Positions 7,769 through 13,630 of a stretch of DNA of 22,597 nucleotides are shown here, one piece after another (the first letter of the stretch is position 1; each line of letters opens with the position of its first letter). The notes under the pieces are model-generated. The model saw only the letters and a list, made by a program, of their open reading frames with translations, was not told where the DNA came from and made no database searches. The stretch is from NCBI GenBank assembly GCA_002411015.1, contig DHPY01000100.1, forward strand, positions 22,475 through 45,071, written 5' to 3'. The DNA is from Armatimonadetes bacterium UBA5352 (GTDB taxonomy: Bacteria > Armatimonadota > Zipacnadia > Zipacnadales > UBA5352). Position numbers and translations under genes: made by a program.

Positions 7769-7864
7769 TAAGTAGGTGGGGCGCCCTCGCCCCACCAATC
7801 AGTGCATTGCTCCCACCTGCGCGGATGTCATCAGGTGTGCGGGCGAGGGCGCCCGCACTACTTA
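7769..7864. repeat. Inverted doublet of GC-rich hairpins (REPIN-like), copy 2
   Basis: A 96-bp element is bounded by perfect 7-bp inverted ends, TAAGTAG (7769-7775) and CTACTTA (7858-7864). Hairpin B at 7775-7796 is GGTGGGGCG-CCCT-CGCCCCACC. Hairpin C at 7837-7858, read on the minus strand, is GTGCGGGCG with loop CCCT and CGCCCGCAC. Both have perfect 9-bp stems and the same GCG-CCCT-CGC top as hairpin A at 42-61. About 40 nt of unrelated sequence separates them. No protein gene is inside. This resembles the two-inverted-REP organisation called a REPIN; no RAYT transposase is in the window. Confidence 0.65.
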
Positions 7865-7957
7865 GACTTGGATGGACAGGCCAGTTGCATGGATGTACGC
7901 TGATTTCTGGAATGTGAGTAGAAAGCCGGTCCTACGCCACTGCGGGAGGCGCCGTTG

Positions 7958-9202
7958 GTGGAGCTTCGCTTCAGGTATGGTCGGTCCGAGCAGGCCGCCG
8001 AGGTCGCTGATGAGCGCCTGATCGCGGAGATCCGGATGCCCTCGCGCGAGGGCGTCGCGGACGCGGAGGCGGCGCTCGATGAGGCGCTCGCGCAGCCCAT
8101 CGGACCAGCGCTGCGCGACGTCATCCGCCGCGGCGACCGCGTCGCACTCCTGACGGTAGACTTCACCCGCCCCAACCCCACGCAGATGCTCTGGCCACTC
8201 GTCGAGCGCATCGAGAGCCTCGGCGCGCGCTGCGAGATCGTCATCGGCCTCGGCAACCACCGCCCGATGACCGATGCTGAGCTTGACGGCTTCATCGGCT
8301 CGCACGATGTCCTCCAGCCCGGTTCCCGCGGGGAACAGTGGCGCCTCGGCCAGACCTCCTTCGGCACGCCGATCGAAGTCGCTCCGTTCATGCGCGAGTT
8401 CGACCGCAAGGTGGTCTGCGGCTTCATAGAGCCGAGCTACATCGCGGGCTTCTCCGGCGGGCGGAAGATGATCCTGCCTGGCGTCGCCTCCTACGAGGCG
8501 ATCACCCGCAACCACTTCCTCACGCTGCTCGAGGGGCGCAAGCTCGGGGTGCTCGACGGGAACCCGGTGCATCACGACATGACGGAGGCGGCGCGGGCGG
8601 TCGGCGTGGACTTCATCTGCGATGCGGTCGTGAACCCCGACGACTCCTGGGCGCGTATCGTCTGCGGAGACCTCGAGGCGGCGCACCGCGAGGGCGCGCT
8701 GCTCTCGCGCGAGATCTACGAGCACCACGTGCAGCAGCGGGCGGATATCGTCATCTGCACAGCGGGCGGTTGGCCGTACGATGTGGACATGGTGCAGGCG
8801 AAGAAGACGCTTGTGCCGGCGCTGGAGTGCGTGCGCGAGGGTGGCTGCGTGATCCTGCTGGGCGAGTGCGAGGATGGCTGGGGCTGCGCGACGCCGTGGC
8901 CGGAGCTGCTGGAGAGCGAGGAGCCGGCGGCGATCATCGCGCTGATGCGCCGGCGGCTGGCTGAGGGCGATCTGGCGTGGCACTGGGCGCCTTGCTCGAC
9001 CGGGCTGCTGTTCTCCTCGGTGGTGCACGATCGCGGGGCGCGGCTGATCGTGGTCTCGGAGCTTGCGGAGGAGCTTCGCCCGACCTTCGCCGACACCGCG
9101 CCGGACCTTGCGAGCGCGCTGGCGATGGCGGAGGAGCGGCTCGGGCCTCACGCGTCCATCATCGCGCTGCACGACGGGCGGCGGGTGATCTGCCGGAGCT
9201 GA
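7958..9202 (+). CDS. LarA-family (nickel-dependent hydroxyacid racemase-like) protein
   Basis: A 414-aa member of the LarA/DUF2088 superfamily, whose characterised enzymes racemise or epimerise 2-hydroxyacids with a nickel pincer nucleotide. Visible motifs are DFTRPNP (R71), GLGNHRPMT (H101), and EPSYIAGFSGGRKMILPG followed by NH. K170 matches the cofactor-binding lysine and H186 the nickel ligand. Their 16-residue spacing equals K184/H200 of Lactobacillus plantarum LarA as I recall it. The second catalytic histidine, 10 residues before the lysine (H174 there), is S160 here. The enzyme may therefore be altered or use another base. A GTG at 7958 has GGGAGG 8 nt upstream; an in-frame TTG at 7955 is the alternative. 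No larB, larC or larE lies in the window. It is convergent with pilin-like gene 1. Confidence 0.85.
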   Translation: MELRFRYGRSEQAAEVADERLIAEIRMPSREGVADAEAALDEALAQPIGPALRDVIRRGDRVALLTVDFTRPNPTQMLWPLVERIESLGARCEIVIGLGNHRPMTDAELDGFIGSHDVLQPGSRGEQWRLGQTSFGTPIEVAPFMREFDRKVVCGFIEPSYIAGFSGGRKMILPGVASYEAITRNHFLTLLEGRKLGVLDGNPVHHDMTEAARAVGVDFICDAVVNPDDSWARIVCGDLEAAHREGALLSREIYEHHVQQRADIVICTAGGWPYDVDMVQAKKTLVPALECVREGGCVILLGECEDGWGCATPWPELLESEEPAAIIALMRRRLAEGDLAWHWAPCSTGLLFSSVVHDRGARLIVVSELAEELRPTFADTAPDLASALAMAEERLGPHASIIALHDGRRVICRS

Positions 9203-9229
9203 GCCTGCCTCGAACGGCCGCAATTGAAC

Positions 9230-9256
9230 GCGCCCCCACCGGGATGGTGGGGGCGC
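9230..9256. terminator. Bidirectional terminator-like hairpin between convergent genes
   Basis: A perfect 11-bp stem, GCGCCCCCACC (9230-9240) with GGTGGGGGCGC (9246-9256), has a 5-nt loop. It lies 27 nt after the LarA-like gene and 26 nt after the end of pilin-like gene 1, which converge here. T runs are minimal on both sides. Confidence 0.65.
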
Positions 9257-9282
9257 AATGATCCGCGACTGTGACGGGACGG

Positions 9283-9909
9283 CTACGGAATGTTCGGCGC
9301 GTAGCGCCATGGCGCGGCGACGCCGGCCTGGCTCTTCACCATTTCGCTGTAGGTGAACCACTTGGCGTGGCCATCGAGAAGGCCCATGTTTCCGCCATCG
9401 TTGTGGATCTTGCTGGTATAGGTGGCGTTGCGGCGGTAGAGGTAGCGGGTGCCCAGTCGTCCGTCGCCGAGGATGATGACCTCAGCCGGGTTCTGGATCG
9501 CGGCCAGCGCGGTCGCCCAGCCCGGCTGCGTGTCGTCGGTGTTGTGCTGATTGTACCAGTAGCCGAATTCCTGGTAGTTCCAGCCATAGCCGGGGAACGA
9601 GCTCTTGGCGCTCGGGCAGCGCAGGATCGCGACGTTGGCGAGATAGGGCTGTAGCAGCTCATGCCACTCATCGGCGGTGGCAGGCGCCTCAGCCGGGGCC
9701 TGCCACGGGAGGGCGGCAGGGATCAGTACCTCATCGTAGTCCTGGGCGTACATCATGACGCCAAGCACAATCTGTTTGACGTTGCTCAGACAGCTCGTTT
9801 GTCGTGCCTTCTCCCGAGCTCTTGCGAAGACGGGGAAGAGGATCGCCGCCAGGATGGCGATGATCGCAATGACCACCAGCAACTCAATCAGGGTGAACCC
9901 GCGTCTCAT
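9283..9909 (-). CDS. Type IV pilin-like protein 1 with H-X9-DG domain
   Basis: A 208-aa protein starting MRRG|FTLIELLVV: prepilin peptidase site after G4, methylated F5, and the +5 glutamate E9. A hydrophobic helix (about residues 5-27), VFARAREKARQTSCLSN and YAQDYDE follow. The C-terminus carries H169-x9-D179-G180 (HNDGGNMGLLDGH), the prepilin-type processing-associated H-X9-DG signature common in Armatimonadota and the Planctomycetota group. The product should be membrane-inserted and then assembled or exported by a type II/IV pilus-like system; individual roles of these large families are unknown. The ATG at 9909 has AGAGG 8 nt upstream. It has its own promoter at 9949-9977 and a terminator-like hairpin at 9230-9256, so it is probably monocistronic. 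Confidence 0.9.
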   Translation of the reverse strand: MRRGFTLIELLVVIAIIAILAAILFPVFARAREKARQTSCLSNVKQIVLGVMMYAQDYDEVLIPAALPWQAPAEAPATADEWHELLQPYLANVAILRCPSAKSSFPGYGWNYQEFGYWYNQHNTDDTQPGWATALAAIQNPAEVIILGDGRLGTRYLYRRNATYTSKIHNDGGNMGLLDGHAKWFTYSEMVKSQAGVAAPWRYAPNIP

Positions 9910-9948
9910 CTCGGCCACCTCTACGAAGAGAGAATGGTGAACGGTGTG

Positions 9949-9977
9949 ATTATTGCACCGTTGGCGACAAATGTCAA
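9949..9977 (-). promoter_or_regulatory. Near-consensus sigma70-type promoter of pilin-like gene 1
   Basis: On the minus strand there is TTGACA (9972-9977, perfect), a 17-nt spacer and AATAAT (9949-9954, 5 of 6). The predicted start is near 9942, about 33 nt before the ATG. Confidence 0.78.
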
Positions 9978-10078
9978 CGGACCTCGAGTATGTCGTTGCG
10001 TTCGCAACCATGGAAAACCACGTTTGTGCTATCTTCCGTGAGCAACCTGCTTGCCTTCACGGTCCAACATGGGTGATT

Positions 10079-10093
10079 GTCAGGATTCCTGAC
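10079..10093. promoter_or_regulatory. Operator-like 15-nt palindrome
   Basis: GTCAGGA and TCCTGAC flank a single T, giving perfect 7-nt arms. It lies about 100 nt upstream of the pilin promoter -35 box and about 125 nt beyond the GH28-like gene's end. Shape suits a dimeric regulator site, but no regulator gene is adjacent and the function is a guess. Confidence 0.25.
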
Positions 10094-10219
10094 GGGGAAA
10101 GCGCTGAGGTCGACTCACCACGCGACGGCGGGCCGACCTCGCGTTGTTCGCAGGGCTCACAGTATTCGTGCGGCCCCCTCCGCAGGACGTGCTTCGTGTG
10201 CGGTGGGCGGCGCCCCTGA

Positions 10220-11566
10220 TCAATCGCGAAGCCACGGCAGTCCCCCGACCACGTCCGGCTCATTCACGGCCACATCGTCGCATGCAGAGATCTGAAGGGC
10301 ACTGCGCCACTTCCCGCCTGCTTCGGTCGCGTTCACCCGCAGCCCCTCGATGCGCAGGCGGTTGACCTCGCGGATGAACAGCCCCAGCGGTACACTCAGC
10401 GCGCCCGTCGGTCGCGGCTGCGAGCCATCGAAGGACGAGTCCACGTCGTCGCCGATCAGCCGAAGCTGCACGTCGGTCAGGCTGATCTCCTCCGCGCGCA
10501 GCCCCGGGTTCCCGCCGATGTAGCCGCCCTGCCACGTGGTGGCGGTGATGTGAGAGAGCGAGATGCGGCGCAGGGCGGCCGGCGGCTTCGCATGCACGCC
10601 GAGGATGATGTTCATCGGCATGACCACGTCCATGACGATGTTCGCGAGGCGGATGTCCTCGATGATGGCGCCATGGGCGCTGCGCTCGGAGTAGGCGCTC
10701 ACGATGTTGATCCCGGTGCGCGAGTCGCGGATGACGAGGTTCGAGAAGGTGCAGTCGCGGATCTCCCCGTCGCCCACGCCGATGCGGATCGCGTTGCAGG
10801 GCGTGCTGAGGACGCAGTTCGTGACGGTGACGTCGCTGCATGGCTGCGCGTGCTCCCCGAGGAGCTTGTTGGCCGCGCGCAGAGTGATCGCGTCATCACC
10901 GGAGTTCACGATGCAGTCGCTGACGGCGACCTGCCGGCAGCAATCGATGTCTATACCATCACCGTTCGGCGTTGCCGGCGGGTTGTCCACGCGCACTCCG
11001 CGGATGCGCGCAACCGTGCAGCCGAGCAGCAGCAGCGTCCAGTAGGGCGCGTTGATGAGGCTCACATCGCGCACCGAGACGTTCGTGCAGCGGCAGAAGA
11101 GGATCATCTGCCCGGGTCGCCACTCGCGCACCGCGTAGTTGCGGTGCTTGCTGCGGTAGCTGGCGCTGTCCTCCTCCGGCGGCAGCGGCTCGAAGAACGC
11201 GGCGCTGTTGCCGTCAACGGTGCCCTCGCCGGTGATGGAGACGTGGTCCGCCTGGTAGGCGATGATGAGGTGGGCGCCGGTCACATTCTCGCGGCTGAAG
11301 ACCGGGTTCTCCGGGAAGACATCGTCCGGGTTGTAGTCCTCGCGGCGGCTGCTGCCGAGCAACCTCGCGCCGGCCATCAGGTGCAGGTTCACGTGGCTCT
11401 TGAGGTAGATGGTGCCCGTCAGCCACGTGCCCGGTGGCACGAGAGCAGTCCCTCCGCCGGCCTCGGCGCAGGCGTCGATCGCGCGCTGGATGGCGGCGGT
11501 GTCGAGCGAAACGCCGTCTCCTATGGCGCCGAAGTTCCGAATGTTGTAGACACCGGTCGACTGCAT
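10220..11566 (-). CDS. GH28-like (polygalacturonase-type) right-handed beta-helix protein
   Basis: A 448-aa protein beginning YNIRNFGAIGDG...D..AIQRAIDAC..GGG, the classic pectate-lyase/GH28 opening. The catalytic segments NGD (201-203, NGDGIDID) and SGDD (D224, D225) supply the aspartates expected for inverting hydrolysis of polygalacturonan-like chains. The third GH28 motif, GHG, appears instead as CNAIRIG (257-263), with N258 where the histidine should be. The substrate or mechanism may therefore differ from true polygalacturonase. There is no signal peptide, so it should act in the cytosol on imported oligosaccharides. The ATG at 11566 has AGGAGG 9 nt upstream. That site overlaps the end of the preceding TIM-barrel gene; the stop-to-start gap is 12 nt. 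It is last in the glycan operon. Confidence 0.85.
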   Translation of the reverse strand: MQSTGVYNIRNFGAIGDGVSLDTAAIQRAIDACAEAGGGTALVPPGTWLTGTIYLKSHVNLHLMAGARLLGSSRREDYNPDDVFPENPVFSRENVTGAHLIIAYQADHVSITGEGTVDGNSAAFFEPLPPEEDSASYRSKHRNYAVREWRPGQMILFCRCTNVSVRDVSLINAPYWTLLLLGCTVARIRGVRVDNPPATPNGDGIDIDCCRQVAVSDCIVNSGDDAITLRAANKLLGEHAQPCSDVTVTNCVLSTPCNAIRIGVGDGEIRDCTFSNLVIRDSRTGINIVSAYSERSAHGAIIEDIRLANIVMDVVMPMNIILGVHAKPPAALRRISLSHITATTWQGGYIGGNPGLRAEEISLTDVQLRLIGDDVDSSFDGSQPRPTGALSVPLGLFIREVNRLRIEGLRVNATEAGGKWRSALQISACDDVAVNEPDVVGGLPWLRD

Positions 11567-11578
11567 GAGTGAGCCCTC

Positions 11579-12832
11579 CTACAGCTCGTCCGCGCTGAGG
11601 AATGTGCCCGGAAGCTGGGAGTGATTGTCTATGCCGAAGGTGCGGTTCTCCTCGGTGACCGGGTAGCGCGCCTGCACCCGCGGGTCCTCCACGAAGGCGC
11701 GCAGCCGCCCCGGATCGGCGAGGATCGCCAGCGCCTCGATCTGCCCCGGCCACTGCACGCCAAGGTCGCTCTGGTAGACGCACACGCCCGCGGCGCCGGC
11801 CTCACACGCGTCGAGTGCGCGCTTCGCCATCAGCCAGGGGTTCACGCCGCGAGGGTTGCACTCACCGCCCCAGCCGCCGCGCTGCACGGGCAGGCAGTTC
11901 TTCGCGAGGACCGCCACCCCGTGCTGGCGCCCGAGCGCGAGATAGGGCTCGTTGTCCCACTGCTGATACTCCCGCAGCCAGCGCAGCTCCGAGAGCGCGA
12001 TCTCCTGCACGAGGCCCTCCCGGCACCAGTCCTCCACCGCGAAGCCGCAGATGAGGTTCGCCTCGAGGCCGTCGTTGGGGATGCGGACCTGCACCGGGAC
12101 CGCGCGGTCGTAGCGCTCTCGCAGCGGGTCGAGCTCGGCCTTCAGCTCGCGCAGTAGCGCGGTCACGGCCTCCGCACGGAACCTGCTCCAGGCGAGGAAG
12201 CCATCGCGGTTCGCCGAAAGCGTCAGCTCGCGCGGGTCGAGGCCGGTCTGCTTGCGCCACGGCTGCACGAATGCCGGGTGGTAGCGCACCGCGGGAGGCT
12301 GGCGGCAGAAGTCGAGGCAGAGGCCCTCGCAGCCGAAGCGGGCGGCCTCCATGAGGATCGCGATGCGCTCCTGGCGGTACTCAGGGATCGCGTAGCACAG
12401 GCGGGTGATGTCAAGCCGCCCGTCGCGGAGCTGCTCCAGGCACTGCGGGTGATTCTGCGCGAATGCGCTGCGATGGGGCGTACCGGGCGAGTAGTGCCGG
12501 TTCATGCACAGGCGCCCGTAGACCGTGCAGGCCTGCTCGCGACCGTACTGCAGCGCCGCGCGGAGCTGGCATCGCTCGCGGAAGACGCGTGCGATAGCGC
12601 GGGACTGCGCGGTCGGATAGAGACTCTCATCCTGGAAGCCCGCGCAGGTGGCGCCGGGAAGGTCGCTGTGGTAGGTGAGGACGCTGCGGCCAAGATCCCA
12701 GACGAGACCGCGGATGTTGCAGGCGATGTGCCCGTCAATGCAGTCCTCTGCGTCGTGACCGGTGGGCCAGCGGTGTGGGAAGTGCCCGATCCAGCAGTTC
12801 AGCTCGATAACGCCCTGGATGCTCCAGTCCAT
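11579..12832 (-). CDS. TIM-barrel glycoside-hydrolase-like protein (GHL10-like)
   Basis: A 417-aa soluble protein without a signal peptide. The segment AARFGCEGLCLDFCRQPP (about 163-180), followed by a PAFVQPW element, resembles bacterial 'family 10 glycosylhydrolase-like' TIM-barrel proteins (R-x-G-x-D-G-I-x-L-D-F-x-R-x-P). An acidic residue in LDF and others further on (for example WDNEPY) could be catalytic, but I cannot assign them. It is unusually rich in cysteine (more than a dozen). ATG 12832 has AGGAG 7 nt upstream. An in-frame GTG at 12904 overlaps the PAP2 stop as GTGA and has GAGGAG 5 nt upstream. It would add 24 residues of unremarkable sequence, so the start is not settled. It lies within the operon, 12 nt before the GH28-like gene. 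The substrate is unknown. Confidence 0.65.
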   Translation of the reverse strand: MDWSIQGVIELNCWIGHFPHRWPTGHDAEDCIDGHIACNIRGLVWDLGRSVLTYHSDLPGATCAGFQDESLYPTAQSRAIARVFRERCQLRAALQYGREQACTVYGRLCMNRHYSPGTPHRSAFAQNHPQCLEQLRDGRLDITRLCYAIPEYRQERIAILMEAARFGCEGLCLDFCRQPPAVRYHPAFVQPWRKQTGLDPRELTLSANRDGFLAWSRFRAEAVTALLRELKAELDPLRERYDRAVPVQVRIPNDGLEANLICGFAVEDWCREGLVQEIALSELRWLREYQQWDNEPYLALGRQHGVAVLAKNCLPVQRGGWGGECNPRGVNPWLMAKRALDACEAGAAGVCVYQSDLGVQWPGQIEALAILADPGRLRAFVEDPRVQARYPVTEENRTFGIDNHSQLPGTFLSADEL

Positions 12833-12900
12833 CGCGACGCTCCTGATCGCGCTTTGTCTGCGGTGAAGGGCGCTGTTCCCTGCCGCGGACGCACAGTCCT

Positions 12901-13614
12901 TCACTCGGGCTCCTCGCGGCGCACAGGCCAGGTCTCAAGCGCCACGAGTGTGCCGGAGAGGATGAATGCGCCGGCGGCCCAGCCTGCAACGACGTCGCTG
13001 GCGTAGTGGACCTCAAGGTAGACGCGCGCCAGCCCGGTGGCGACGATCAGGCCCATCGTGAGGGCGGCGATGGGCAGCCGCAGCACGCGGTTCGAGGTCA
13101 TGTACCGGCAGGCGATGTAGCCGAGAAGGCCGTAGAGGACGGTCGCCCCCATGGCATGGCCGCTGGGGAAGCTGTAGCCGATCTCGTCCACGACGGCCGT
13201 GAGCGGCCTTTCCCGCCCGAACATGGTCTTCACGAGGTGCATGATGAGGATCGCGCCCGGTGGGGCGATGACGAGCGCGATCAGGGGCCTGTGCCGCCCG
13301 GTGGCCAGCAGGAAGGCGATGAACGGTGTCACGAGCAGCGCTACCCATGGCCAGTACACGACCGCACTCAGGCCCACCGACAGGTGATGCAGGAGATCGC
13401 TGCGATGCGGCCGCAGGAGGTCAAGGATCAGCCTGTCAATCAGCAGCAGTGTCGGGTTGTTGACCTCCTCGGCGAACTCGATGAAGACGTGCAGCGCGAT
13501 CCCGGCGACGATCAGTGCCGCGGCAAGCCAGCGATGCCGCCGCAGCCACTCCCGGGAGCCGCGGTAGGCGCGGCCGGCGAATTGCGCCCAGCGTTCGTCA
13601 TGCAGAGGAGTCAC
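12901..13614 (-). CDS. PAP2-family membrane phosphatase
   Basis: A 237-aa integral membrane protein with the three PAP2 motifs: K-x6-RP (K129...R136-P137, KTMFGRERP), PSGH (150-153), and AR-x5-H-x3-D (R197, H203, D207). About five to six hydrophobic helices surround them. Family members remove phosphate from lipid phosphates such as phosphatidate or undecaprenyl diphosphate. The active site should face the periplasm. The start is a GTG at 13614, 16 nt after the DUF4838 stop, with no clear ribosome site, which suggests translation coupled to the upstream gene. Its place inside a glycan-degradation operon is unusual. It could recycle a lipid carrier or dephosphorylate a sugar phosphate, but the sequence does not decide. 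Confidence 0.88.
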   Translation of the reverse strand: MTPLHDERWAQFAGRAYRGSREWLRRHRWLAAALIVAGIALHVFIEFAEEVNNPTLLLIDRLILDLLRPHRSDLLHHLSVGLSAVVYWPWVALLVTPFIAFLLATGRHRPLIALVIAPPGAILIMHLVKTMFGRERPLTAVVDEIGYSFPSGHAMGATVLYGLLGYIACRYMTSNRVLRLPIAALTMGLIVATGLARVYLEVHYASDVVAGWAAGAFILSGTLVALETWPVRREEPE

Positions 13615-13630
13615 CCATCACGCGACCGCT

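Larger units (their letters stand above)
7643..7957. other. Non-coding gap between ribB and the LarA-like gene
   Basis: This 315-nt gap holds no convincing gene on either strand. From left to right I see the small ribB hairpin, an interrupted inverted repeat TACCTGT (7670-7676) / ACAGGTA (7690-7696), the hairpin doublet at 7769-7864, and the LarA-like gene's ribosome site GGGAGG (7944-7949). A weak promoter-like pair, TTGCAT then TGGAAT with a 17-nt spacer, ends near 7915 but is poor at both boxes. No tRNA or riboswitch was recognised. Confidence 0.6.
9910..10219. other. Gap between pilin-like gene 1 and the GH28-like gene
   Basis: No gene is supported in these 310 nt. The pilin promoter occupies 9949-9977. 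Upstream of it lie a short inverted repeat GTTGCG-TT-CGCAAC (9995-10008), a hairpin CCGTGA...TCACGG with an inner GCAA/TTGC pair (10036-10062), a 15-nt palindrome GTCAGGA-T-TCCTGAC (10079-10093), and GAGGTCG/CGACCTC (10106-10112 and 10134-10140). One of these may end the minus-strand operon; none has a T run. Confidence 0.5.

Noticed and set aside
7862..9361. A 499-residue open frame antisense to the LarA-like gene
   Set aside because: Arg/His-rich composition with no family motifs, and it runs across the non-coding gaps on both sides of the real gene.
9910..10011. N-terminal extension of pilin-like protein 1 to 10011
   Set aside because: It crosses the promoter at 9949-9977 and puts a non-leader sequence ahead of the prepilin cleavage site.
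9978..10219. A small gene in the gap beside the GH28-like gene
   Set aside because: Short frames there lack a ribosome site and sensible composition, and they overlap the promoter or the GH28-like gene.
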